A DNA stretch of 57,138 nt from an uncultured Eggerthellaceae bacterium (GTDB taxonomy: Bacteria > Actinomycetota > Coriobacteriia > Coriobacteriales > Eggerthellaceae): assembly GCA_910588435.1 (NCBI GenBank), contig CAJUPL010000007.1:1-57138 (forward strand). Direction: 5' to 3'. The translations under genes were made by a program, and so were the position numbers. Below, in pieces: positions 50,701 to 57,138 of the stretch (the stretch's first letter is position 1; the number at the start of each line of letters is the position of its first letter). Below the pieces are notes generated by a model, which saw only the letters and a list, made by a program, of their open reading frames with translations, had not been told where the DNA came from and did no database searches.

Positions 50701-52218
50701 TGTGGTGTTCACATCCAAGATGCGAAGGCCCATGCGCCCGTAGTTGTCGCTATCAACTCCATCGCCAACAGGATTTCGCACATGGCTGCACTGAAGGCCG
50801 AATCCAGCTTCTACATATCCCGTATCGCCCGGATTGTTCACGGGCCATCTATCTGAGTGGAAGTACTGATCCTCTAGGTCATAGCTGCCGAAAGCGAAGA
50901 CATAGTTGAAGTAGTGCCTGGACGCTTGGCTGCCATTCGGATCCACATGGAAGTTGGAGACATCCTTCTCAGAGACGCCGTTCCAGTCAGCACCATTCGA
51001 ATAGGCAAGATACTCATAGAGGGAATCTGGATCGGTTATCCATGAGTAGCAATACGATCCAGTGTTCACGCAAGAGTGCCAGAAGGTGTCATCTGGATGT
51101 GCGTTCGGCCACCAGTAGTTGATGTATGACCCGAATGGGATGTACCTGCCAGGCGTCAGCGTATCCAAGTTCAAGCTGTCGAATACCACTTCTGGCACGT
51201 AAGCCAGATCAGACGTTGACGTTGCCTCTGCTGGCTCTGCGAACAGCTCCAGGATGGATGGCGCATCGGTGGTCACATCCACGCGCGCAAGGCTCTGCGG
51301 GGATTCAAGGATCTCGAGCTGGCCTGTTGATGAATCCCATGACGCATTCACGCCATCTTCCAGCTCAAGCTCCTCATCAGAGCCATTCAGCTTCACATGG
51401 ATGTCATCCAATGACAGATGCTTCGCGCTGGCAGCATCAGACACCTGGACCTTCGTCGTCACATCCGTGGCGCTTCCCCGAGCAATGCTCTGACCGGCGC
51501 TCTTGACCCTTGGGTCATTGTTGGAGACAGACACATCCGTTTCGCATTCGATGGCCTCTCCAGCGCTCACAGGCGTGAACAGCTGCAGCTGCAATGCGTA
51601 AGGAATGTCCTCGCCGTCTTTGGAATACAGGGATTTGGGGACATAGGCAAGGCCAGTTGATGCGTCGAAGGAAGCATCTTCTATCACAACGCCATTGTTG
51701 GACAGCTCTGCGAACACGTGGTCTGTTGGTGCGTCCATGGAGCCAGAGGCAGCTGCGTTCACCACTGCAACATAGGATCCACTATCAGGGCCCGGGTCCA
51801 AGAGGACCTCTGATGAATCGTACTGCCCATAGACGATGCTCATCCAGTCATCTCTTGCGTAGATACCGTCAAGCGTTGTGTCTGATCCGGCGGCTTGCTC
51901 GTCATACAGGGTGTTCTTGATGTAGAGCGTGTGATGCGTCTCAGTGAGGGCATCGGCTTCGAACCCCAGGAAGCCCAAGAATGCATCCACAGGCCCCTTC
52001 TCGCTTTGGGGGCATGTCAGATCCTCGTCCACATTCGCCTCTACGTAGTCATCTCTCAGGACATGCGCAGGCGTTGTCGCTTCATGGCTTGCATCCACAG
52101 CACCCGGATCTGCATCTGACGCATATGCAAGAGCCGGAGACAGCGCAAGCGCTGTTGCTATCACTCCTTTCGCGAATGCAGATGCCAACCATTTCAAAGG
52201 ATGTCTCGGCTTTCCCAT
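47701..52218 (-). CDS. LPQTG-anchored VaFE/Cna-B surface protein
   Basis: A 1505-residue cell-wall protein. Signal peptide (about 1-36, ending LAYAS), a unique N-terminal region (about 40-540, Trp/Tyr-rich around IPFGSYINYWW), SpaA/Cna-B-like beta domains (about 545-920, with EVRNESDHS and FGTYSIKEVAAGTGY), three VaFE repeats (about 1065-1430; each with a LEPG-x(1-2)-Y-x(2-3)-GxLM core and ending in HED or similar), and a sortase signal LPQTG at about 1454 with a hydrophobic helix and Arg-rich tail. These domains commonly form internal isopeptide or ester bonds that stiffen pili and adhesins. The unusual 20-residue tail after the Arg cluster overlaps the peptidase gene. ATG 52218 is preferred over 52233 because the intervening codons spell the ribosome site AAGGGAGG. 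No sortase gene is in the window. Confidence 0.85.
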   Translation of the reverse strand: MGKPRHPLKWLASAFAKGVIATALALSPALAYASDADPGAVDASHEATTPAHVLRDDYVEANVDEDLTCPQSEKGPVDAFLGFLGFEADALTETHHTLYIKNTLYDEQAAGSDTTLDGIYARDDWMSIVYGQYDSSEVLLDPGPDSGSYVAVVNAAASGSMDAPTDHVFAELSNNGVVIEDASFDASTGLAYVPKSLYSKDGEDIPYALQLQLFTPVSAGEAIECETDVSVSNNDPRVKSAGQSIARGSATDVTTKVQVSDAASAKHLSLDDIHVKLNGSDEELELEDGVNASWDSSTGQLEILESPQSLARVDVTTDAPSILELFAEPAEATSTSDLAYVPEVVFDSLNLDTLTPGRYIPFGSYINYWWPNAHPDDTFWHSCVNTGSYCYSWITDPDSLYEYLAYSNGADWNGVSEKDVSNFHVDPNGSQASRHYFNYVFAFGSYDLEDQYFHSDRWPVNNPGDTGYVEAGFGLQCSHVRNPVGDGVDSDNYGRMGLRILDVNTTADRPYVVIGFVGPSFANQPGVGIYKFQIEARGDIELIKSSGAIEMTSENPSYQMEGIRYDIYSDASCTSYVTTVTLGSDGRGKSCRLQDGTYYVRENAASVQGKGFAYDPTVRAVAVTSGNTSSLSVADTPQSYPLELLLQKHDSVNANSTPQGDASLEGAVFEVRHYKGDHASTSELQGLQPSRTWQMRTDAEGKVLFDEAHKVSGDAFFTDSQGRPCLPLGTISVREVSAPDGYRIDSTERLIRLTSQGTAESIAFTQTQTVPEDVKRGGVSIQKLDAESLLEEPLGGASLDGAQFEVRNESDHSVCVDGVMHAPGEVVAKIVSSGGYASTEASALPFGTYSIKEVAAGTGYLVDDEVRTFSITEDEQMVTLSGDDAAKNQVKRGDLDFRKILQADQSRLANIPFSLRSKTTGETHVVVTDANGIVDTSASWHPHTYLTNGNDWALDASHSEAEDADGSEQQDALIDPTKLDPECGTWFGLAPDGTMTDAQDALGALPYDSYDLTELRAENNAKFEMIQIEGIRITSDGVKVPLGDIENRLIPPPAITTFAKNADDSSKLAHATDSVRISDRVDYCNLEPGRSYEVFGQLMDAETGEQVLQPDGIASEAHLAFTAAASSGNCEMLFEADATNLAGKRLVCFEQLVDAETGKVLAIHEELDDYGQSIDVAQPKVSTYATSEADSKDIISDELIVLDDAVNYTGLEPGAEYTLIGTLMRKVSADEGVRAEAVLDEDGQPCTSTTTFTPDTPTGKTTVSFSVSSEHVEDGSELVVFETLVRDGKEIVVHEDPENDAQTVRVRTPELATNAYVADSGDQKASPAPNMELVDEVAYGFLTPNETYTIFGTLMRRVHQEDGSVQAEPLLDAKGNKVTSSETFSPSTTSGSAFVSFDVDASQLAGQDIVVFERLVSNGKVIATHEDAASESQTVSISEPKEPAQQNPKGLTALPQTGDEAPLAAALTLAVCALALITTLITRRRSAQRRCASDQGDGTGGAACK

Positions 52219-52234
52219 CCAACCTCCCTTCATC

Positions 52235-52255
52235 GAAGGCGATATGGGCGCCTTC
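52235..52255 (-). promoter_or_regulatory. Hairpin just upstream of the surface-operon ribosome site
   Basis: Perfect 7-bp stem GAAGGCG/CGCCTTC with a 7-base loop; its end is a few bases from the ribosome site of the LPQTG protein. It might influence translation of the operon. Confidence 0.4.
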
Positions 52256-52410
52256 GTCAGAACCTGATGAAGAGAATCTAGCTGCGCGGTCTGACGCGAA
52301 GGTGTCGTGGATCATGCGGGACTCATGTACGCGATCAGCACGGATCTGATGCATCCCTTCGAAGATCCAGCAACGCTTTGTGGTTTTTCTTGCAAAAGAG
52401 ACGCTCACCC

Positions 52411-52439
52411 TTCACAAGATCGCAAGCCATCTTGATAAT
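52411..52439 (+). promoter_or_regulatory. Promoter of rseP-ispG
   Basis: TTCACA (52411-52416), exact 17-base spacer, GATAAT (52434-52439), 45 bases before the rseP start. It lets the downstream part of the split cluster be transcribed on its own. Confidence 0.55.
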
Positions 52440-52483
52440 GTTGGCACTGAACGATCGCAGATCCGGAAGGCGGGCAAGCAAGC

Positions 52484-53590
52484 TTGGACATCCTCTTCAT
52501 GATCCTCACCGCTGTCGTGGCCATAGGCGCCATAGTCCTCATGCATGAGGGCGGCCATTACTTGGCTTCGCGCGCTTTCGGCGTTCGCGTGACCGAGTTC
52601 ATGCTGGGGCTTCCAGGTCCTTCCATCGGATTCACGAAAGGCGGCACTAGGTTCGGAGTGACAGCCGTTCCGCTCGGTGGATATGCAAGGGTCTGCGGTA
52701 TGGATAACGGGGAAGTCTCTCCACATTCGAAGGAAGCGCTCCGCCTCGTATATGAGTGCGGCACCATCGCAGAGGCTGATGTCTCATCAAGGCTCCAGAT
52801 CTCAGAGGAGGACGCATTTGAGGCGCTAGACCAGCTGGCAGAGTGGGGGAGCATCGTGAGACCGAAGTGGCGTGACCCGAACCAGATATGGAAGACCCCA
52901 GCGTATGAGCCAAGCACCAAGCAGGTAAGGGAGGCATCAAGGCTGCACCAACCGCTGCCGGTGAGGCTGCCTCAAGGGAGCCCAAGGCCAGTTGCTGACA
53001 TAGATGCATTCCATGCGCGTGAGCTTGCTTGCCAGTACAGGTCATTGCCGTTCTGGAAGAGGTCAGTCATCCTGCTTGCGGGGATAGCCGTGAACCTCAT
53101 CTTCGCCATCTTGGCCTTCGTCGTGGTCTATTCCATCATAGGGATCGACTACGTCATGCCGGATACGGGAGAGGTTCAGCACCTGACGCTTCAACCTCTG
53201 CAGGCCATACAGGCAGGCATCGGCGCCATCGTGATGACGTTCCAGGCCATCCTCGGGCTCTTCAACCCTCAGACCGCAGCTGACGTGGTATCCAACTCAA
53301 CAAGCGTCATAGGCATTGCTGTCATGTCAGCGGACTTCTTCGCGAAGGGCGTGGCGGATGCTCTGTTCTTCATGGCTGTCATATCCATCTCCATCGGCCT
53401 CATGAACCTGATCCCATTGCCGCCGCTCGATGGTGGGCGCTTCGCCGTTGAGATAGTGCAGAAGATCTCACGCCGCGATGTCCCAGCCAAGGCGCTAGGC
53501 GTCATCTCCATGGCTGGGATGGCGCTCTTCCTCTGCTTCTTCGCATTCATGCTGAACCAAGACATCCAGCGCTTCATCCTCGGCGCTTGA
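52484..53590 (+). CDS. rseP: Site-2 (M50) intramembrane protease, PDZ-less with winged-helix-like insert
   Basis: A 368-residue membrane metalloprotease. Zinc site HEGGH (HExxH type) in helix 1, and NLIPLPPLDGG in the later helix supplies the third ligand. RseP-type enzymes normally carry one or two PDZ domains between helices 2 and 3; none can be seen (no AGLxxGD-like segment). Instead, about residues 85-190 between the zinc helix and helix 2 form a soluble insert whose first half (ALRLVYECGTIAEADVSSRL, then ISEEDAFEALDQL, then AEWGSIVRP) looks like a winged helix-turn-helix. TTG 52484 is the start; ATG 52499 is possible. The ispG neighbour supports the rseP identity. Confidence 0.8.
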   Translation: MDILFMILTAVVAIGAIVLMHEGGHYLASRAFGVRVTEFMLGLPGPSIGFTKGGTRFGVTAVPLGGYARVCGMDNGEVSPHSKEALRLVYECGTIAEADVSSRLQISEEDAFEALDQLAEWGSIVRPKWRDPNQIWKTPAYEPSTKQVREASRLHQPLPVRLPQGSPRPVADIDAFHARELACQYRSLPFWKRSVILLAGIAVNLIFAILAFVVVYSIIGIDYVMPDTGEVQHLTLQPLQAIQAGIGAIVMTFQAILGLFNPQTAADVVSNSTSVIGIAVMSADFFAKGVADALFFMAVISISIGLMNLIPLPPLDGGRFAVEIVQKISRRDVPAKALGVISMAGMALFLCFFAFMLNQDIQRFILGA

Positions 53591-53605
53591 TCTTCCTTCA
53601 AGCTG

Positions 53606-53667
53606 CTGGCAGCGCTCACGGCTGCCAGACGCCCTCTCATGACGCTATCATCCCTTTCAGATAGAAT
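53606..53667 (+). promoter_or_regulatory. Hairpin and promoter between rseP and ispG
   Basis: CTGGCAGC/GCTGCCAG (53606-53628) is a perfect 8-bp stem without a T-run. It is followed by ATGACG (53639), a 17-base spacer and TAGAAT (53662-53667), a reasonable promoter for ispG. Confidence 0.45.
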
Positions 53668-53715
53668 GTCCATCTTCCAAGATACGCATATGGAGAGCAT
53701 TTAGGAGGGCATCGG

Positions 53716-54789
53716 ATGGCACAAGAGGCTCCCAGATCCCGCACGCGCAAGGTGGTCGTTGGTGGGGTGGAGATAGGTGGCGGAGCGCCCGTTGTCGTCC
53801 AGTCCATGTTGAGCGCACCAGAGATGGACGCTGGTGCCAACATAGAGCAGGTCATGAGGCTGGCCGAGGCTGGGTGCGAGGTGGCCAGGATGGCCGTCCC
53901 AAGAAGAGAGTCTCTGGCCACTTTCTCTAAGGTATGCGATGCAAGCCCAATCCCCATAGTGGCTGACATCCACTTCGACGCCAAATGCGCCATAGAGGCC
54001 GCATGGCGCGGAGCAAGCGCTCTGCGCATCAACCCCGGGAACATCGGCGGCCTGGAGGAGACTGACCTGGTCATAGCCGCTGCACGCGGAGCTGACATCC
54101 CAATCCGCATCGGCGTGAACGCAGGGTCGCTCCAGTCAGACATAGCCGGCCGCACAGACCTCACGCTGCCTGAGAAGCTTGCAGAGAGCGCTGTTGAGTA
54201 CGTGACCTATTTCGAGAAGGTGAAGGGCTTCACGAACATCGTGGTGTCTGCGAAGGCGCACGACGTCATGACCACCGTTGAGACCTACCGCATCCTGGCA
54301 AAGCGCATACCGAACGTGCCCTTGCACATAGGTGTGACCGAAGCGGGATTGGCGTTGCAGGGGATCGTGAAATCATCCGCAGGCCTTGGCATGCTCTTGG
54401 CTGAGGGGATAGGGGACACCATCCGCATCTCGCTCACTGATGACCCGGTGCTGGAGGTGCGTGCAGGATGGGCGCTCCTCGGTGCATTGGATATCCGCAA
54501 GCGCTCGCCTGAGATCATAAGCTGTCCCACATGCGGCAGGTGCAAGGTGGATCTCATCTCCATCGCGAAGGAGGTGGAGTCTCGCTTGCAAGATGTGGAG
54601 CGCCCATTGAAGGTGGCGGTCATGGGATGCGTCGTCAACGGGCCAGGTGAGGCCAAGGATGCAGATGTGGGCGTTGCCTGCGGAGACGGTCAAGGGGCGG
54701 TATTCGTTAATGGTAGAATCGTCCGCAAAGTTGAAGAGGCTCGGATCATCGAAGCCCTCATGGAGGAGATAGAGGGGCTTGAGTCCTAG
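53716..54789 (+). CDS. ispG: 4-hydroxy-3-methylbut-2-enyl diphosphate synthase
   Basis: A 357-residue iron-sulfur enzyme of the MEP pathway that makes HMBPP. It shows the TIM-barrel start (KVVVGGVEIGGGAPVVVQSM), the DIHFDAKCAIEAAWRGA helix, LRINPGNIGG, and the [4Fe-4S] ligands in CPTCGRCKVDL together with the Cys of VMGCVVNGPGEAKDAD. The plant/Chlamydia insert is absent. AGGAGG precedes ATG 53716. With dxr it represents two MEP-pathway genes on either side of the surface operon. Confidence 0.95.
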   Translation: MAQEAPRSRTRKVVVGGVEIGGGAPVVVQSMLSAPEMDAGANIEQVMRLAEAGCEVARMAVPRRESLATFSKVCDASPIPIVADIHFDAKCAIEAAWRGASALRINPGNIGGLEETDLVIAAARGADIPIRIGVNAGSLQSDIAGRTDLTLPEKLAESAVEYVTYFEKVKGFTNIVVSAKAHDVMTTVETYRILAKRIPNVPLHIGVTEAGLALQGIVKSSAGLGMLLAEGIGDTIRISLTDDPVLEVRAGWALLGALDIRKRSPEIISCPTCGRCKVDLISIAKEVESRLQDVERPLKVAVMGCVVNGPGEAKDADVGVACGDGQGAVFVNGRIVRKVEEARIIEALMEEIEGLES

Positions 54790-54825
54790 CTGAACCCATC
54801 AGCTCTCAGAAGAAAGAAGAGGAAC

Positions 54826-56580
54826 ATGGCAGAGATGCTGCGCATGAAGAACCTTTATGCACCTACGCTCAAGGAGGATCCAGCTGATGCTGACATCGCA
54901 AGCCATAAGCTCTTGCTGCGCGCTGGCATGCTCCGCAAGACCGCAAGCGGCGTATACACCTTCTTGCCGTTGGGATATCGCGTCCTCAAGAAGATAGAGA
55001 ACATCGTTCGCGAGGAGATGGATGCAACTGGCGCATATGAGATCTTGATGCCAGCGCTCCAGCCCTCAGAGCTCTGGCTTGAGAGCGGGCGTTGGGATGA
55101 CTATGGCCCGGAGCTGATGCGCCTGAATGACAGGCATGATCGCGGCTTCTGCTTAGGGCCTACGCATGAGGAGCTCATCACGGCGCTGGTGCGCGATGAG
55201 CTTCGCAGCTACAAGCAGCTTCCTCTCACCCTGTATCAGATACAGGTGAAGTTCCGCGATGAGATCCGCCCTCGCTTCGGGCTCCTTCGCAGCCGTGAGT
55301 TCATCATGAAGGATGCATACTCCTTCCATGATGGGCAAGAGTCCCTGCAAGAGACGTATGACCAGATGAGCGATGCCTATGCGCGCATCTGTGAGAGGTG
55401 CGCTCTGGATTGGCGCGCCGTTGAGGCTGATTCTGGGCAGATCGGCGGCAAGGTGACCACTGAGTTCATGGCGCTGGCTGATTCCGGTGAGGCTGAGCTG
55501 GTCTACTGTGACTGCGGCTATTCCGCGAACACCGAGGCTGGCGAATGCATCCCACATCCAACCACGTACGAGGAGACAGAGCTCAAGAAGATAGAGACGC
55601 CTGATGTCCATACCATCGAAGAGCTAGCTGAGTTCTTGAGCATCCCTGAGTCCTCTACTGTCAAGGCGCTCTCTGGCAAGGATGCTGACGGGAATGTCAG
55701 CGTGCTCTTCATCCCCGGGGACCATGAGCTCAATGAGATCAAGGCCTGCCGTGTCATGGAGGGATTCCAGCTGCTGACAGATGAAGAGATGACCTCCCTC
55801 GGCCTGCATAAGGGCTCCATGGGCCCGGTGAACCTGCCTGATGGCATGCGCATCATCGCTGACTCCTCCCTCAAGGGCATCCCGCAGTGGGTGGTTGGAG
55901 CGAATGAAGACGGATTCCACTTCGTTGGCGCTGCTCCTGGGCGTGACTTCCAGGTAGACGCATGGGCTGACCTCTGTGTGGTCAAGCCGCAGGATGCATG
56001 CCCTGAGTGCGGTTGCTCTCTCAAGGGGGCGCGCGGCATCGAAGTGAGCCAGGTGTTCCAGCTTGGCACCAAGTACTCTGAGAGCATGGGCGCAACCTTC
56101 CTTGACAAGGATGGCAAGGAGCGTCCGTTCTACATGGGCTGCTATGGCGTGGGGGTCTCCCGCACGCTTGCAGCCATCGTAGAGCAGCACAACGATGAGA
56201 ACGGCATCAAGTGGCCGCTTGCAGTGGCACCCGCGCATGTATGCGTGATCCCGCTGCAGGTTGGCGATGACCTCGTGCAACCGAAGGCAGAGGAGATAGC
56301 AGATGCTTGCGCTCAGCTCGGGTTCGAAGTGGCTATCGATGATCGCGATGAGCGTGCGGGCGTCAAGTTCGCAGATGCTGACCTCATCGGGTGGCCGCTG
56401 CAGATCATCGTTGGCAAGCGTGGGCTGGCTGAGGGCAAGGTTGAGGTCAAGCGTCGCCTGACAGGGGAACGCAGCGAATTCATGATAGATGCGCTGCCGG
56501 AGCTTCTGGCCTTCGCAAACCGCAAGATGCGCAACATGAACAAGGGTGGCGTCACCATCTTCTCCGGCATGTTCAGCTAG
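54826..56580 (+). CDS. proS: Prolyl-tRNA synthetase
   Basis: A 584-residue class II aminoacyl-tRNA synthetase, bacterial type. Motif 1/2 regions include LLRAGMLRKTASGVYTFLPL, FCLGPTHEELITALVRDE and VKFRDEIRPRFGLLRSREF. The INS editing domain (about 235-395; LSIPESSTVKAL) removes mischarged alanine. Motif 3 is YMGCYGVGVSRTLAAIVEQ, and the anticodon-binding domain closes the chain. ATG 54826 opens MAEMLRMKNLYAPTLKEDPA, as in relatives. It is 36 bases after ispG, the usual order. Confidence 0.95.
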   Translation: MAEMLRMKNLYAPTLKEDPADADIASHKLLLRAGMLRKTASGVYTFLPLGYRVLKKIENIVREEMDATGAYEILMPALQPSELWLESGRWDDYGPELMRLNDRHDRGFCLGPTHEELITALVRDELRSYKQLPLTLYQIQVKFRDEIRPRFGLLRSREFIMKDAYSFHDGQESLQETYDQMSDAYARICERCALDWRAVEADSGQIGGKVTTEFMALADSGEAELVYCDCGYSANTEAGECIPHPTTYEETELKKIETPDVHTIEELAEFLSIPESSTVKALSGKDADGNVSVLFIPGDHELNEIKACRVMEGFQLLTDEEMTSLGLHKGSMGPVNLPDGMRIIADSSLKGIPQWVVGANEDGFHFVGAAPGRDFQVDAWADLCVVKPQDACPECGCSLKGARGIEVSQVFQLGTKYSESMGATFLDKDGKERPFYMGCYGVGVSRTLAAIVEQHNDENGIKWPLAVAPAHVCVIPLQVGDDLVQPKAEEIADACAQLGFEVAIDDRDERAGVKFADADLIGWPLQIIVGKRGLAEGKVEVKRRLTGERSEFMIDALPELLAFANRKMRNMNKGGVTIFSGMFS

Positions 56581-56616
56581 CAGATCCCTTCTGCATCTCT
56601 GCTGCACCAAAAATGC

Positions 56617-56713
56617 TGCATGGGCGAAGAACACGCCCATGCACTTTTATTACGGCCTTTAACATGGCTGCTCATTCCATTCGCATCCATGTAGCGGCCT
56701 TGGTAGCCTACCG
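56617..56713 (+). repeat. R2 element, copy 2
   Basis: Hairpin 1 TGCATGGGCG/CGCCCATGCA (56617-56626 with 56634-56643, ten perfect pairs), then CTTTTATTACGGCC, hairpin 2 ACATGG/CCATGT (56662-56692), AGCGGCCTTGG, and hairpin 3 GGTAG-c-CTACC (56702-56712). The central part is identical to copy 1. Confidence 0.82.
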
Positions 56714-56761
56714 GCCATCTGTCTAACCTGTAGCACTGACTCCCTTGCAGCCCAAAAGTGC

Positions 56762-56866
56762 TGCACAGGCAAAGTGCATGCCTGTGCACTTTTATAACGG
56801 CCTTTAACAGATGCATTCGCTTGTCGCTCATGCATCTGTAGCGGCCTTGGTGGCCTCCCGGCCACC
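56762..56866 (+). repeat. R2 element, copy 3
   Basis: Hairpin 1 TGCACAGGCA/TGCCTGTGCA (56762-56771 with 56779-56788), then CTTTTATAACGGCC, hairpin 2 ACAGATGCAT/ATGCATCTGT (56807-56816 with 56830-56839), AGCGGCCTTGG, and hairpin 3 GGTGGCC/GGCCACC (56849-56866). All three stems differ in sequence from copy 2 and all still pair perfectly. It starts 145 bases after copy 2. Confidence 0.82.
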
Positions 56867-56886
56867 TATTCAACCTGTCTCCTGCG

Positions 56887-57060
56887 GTGGGTGGCTGCAT
56901 TGCAAGCATAGTGCCTCCCCCCATGTGTGGGCGCTTGCATTGCAAGCGCAGCATTGCGCGAGCAATGCGTAACGCAGGCACCAGCCTGCGAACACCCGGA
57001 TGCCAGTAATAGGTCAGGCAACCTTGCCTGGCGCAAGACACCAATCCGGACAATCCCGGC
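56887..57060 (+). repeat. R1 element, copy D (right end lost)
   Basis: Modules GTGGGTGGCTGC... (decayed) and GCGCTTGC/GCAAGCGC (56931-56949), then GCATTGC/GCAATGC (56951-56968), GTAAC, GCAGGC/GCCTGC (56974-56989), CACCCGGA and a GGCA/TGCC hairpin, then ATCCGGA. The terminal GCTACCT hairpin of copies A-C is missing. Confidence 0.75.
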
Positions 57061-57138
57061 TCCAACCCTCTTCCTGCTCACATGCGATGGCCGGCACCCT
57101 CGCTAGGCCTCAGGCTGGCGGTCGAATGTGGTTGGATA

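Larger units (their letters stand above)
56581..57138. other. Gene-free repeat region at the right edge
   Basis: It contains R2 copies 2 and 3 and R1 copy D. The last roughly 75 bases hold nothing recognised. Open frames across it run through repeats and are not credible genes. Confidence 0.75.

Noticed and set aside
52082..52408. 108-codon minus-strand frame upstream of the LPQTG protein
   Set aside because: It overlaps the start of the surface gene in another frame, has no ribosome site and covers likely leader sequence.
56577..57081. Minus-strand open frames of 162 and 71 codons at the right edge
   Set aside because: They translate R1 and R2 repeats on the opposite strand and start without ribosome sites.
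1..57138. tRNA, rRNA or insertion sequences
   Set aside because: No cloverleaf with a TTCGA-type arm, no rRNA core sequence and no transposase frame was found on either strand by reading.

Overview
The window reads as one chromosomal stretch of an actinobacterium, most likely class Coriobacteriia (Eggerthella/Slackia/Atopobium relatives). This is a judgement from base composition (moderately high G+C by eye), protein style, frequent GTG/TTG starts and gene content: an Nramp-related transporter of the type described in Eggerthella lenta, a VaFE/LPQTG surface protein with a SipW-type signal peptidase, a BceRS-BceAB-like module and an NhaC antiporter. No rRNA, tRNA, IS transposase, phage gene or CRISPR array was found. 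No gene is cut by either window edge, because both edges lie in repeat-filled DNA.

Layout. 1-950: a nest of palindromic repeats. 951-3537: NhaC-type antiporter and an Rrf2-family regulator. 3546-6206 (minus): an NRMT-like Mg/Mn transporter and its MgtE-like partner that has no pore. 6445-7707 (minus): S-adenosylhomocysteinase. 7857-12784: membrane glycosyltransferase, hybrid sensor kinase and a solute-binding lipoprotein. 12946-17881: short membrane peptide plus a BceAB-like ABC exporter/sensor with its response regulator and kinase. 17906-22908: hemolysin-III-like protein, orphan Phd-like protein (minus), ligA, LytR-CpsA-Psr protein. 22909-23538: repeats. 23539-28624: modA, an extended modB, modC, moaA, moaC, i.e. 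molybdate uptake joined to the first steps of molybdenum cofactor synthesis. 28625-29159: repeats. 29160-32758: pyk, YebC-like regulator, pth, YigZ-like protein. 32903-34614 (minus): unusual phosphotransferase and a membrane protein. 34811-37189: amino-acid ABC transporter. 37348-38847: HtrA-like protease. 38961-56580: pyrH-frr-uppS-cdsA-dxr, then a minus-strand surface-protein operon (43465-52218), then rseP-ispG-proS. 56581-57138: repeats again.

How the genes work together. The right half is the widely conserved pyrH-frr-uppS-cdsA-dxr-rseP-ispG-proS housekeeping cluster (nucleotide, translation, isoprenoid and lipid functions). It is split between dxr and rseP by a four-gene operon for a sortase-type adhesin, a SipW-like peptidase, a TasA-like secreted protein and a large BspA-like protein. 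A promoter-like site directly before rseP could let the downstream half be transcribed independently.

The strongest candidate for something undescribed is the non-coding repeat set. At least four families (called R1-R4 here) have nested hairpins whose arms differ between copies while remaining complementary, with conserved sequence between the hairpins. This covariation suggests folded RNA or a hairpin-recognising mobile system. Other points of interest are an RseP homologue with no visible PDZ and a winged-helix-like insert, a ModB with a roughly 210-residue secreted N-terminal domain, the NRMT/pore-less MgtE pair, a 16-codon leader ORF overlapping the start of the Bce-like regulator, and a possible short RNA at 32843-32895. 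All identifications are by reading alone; no database search was run.
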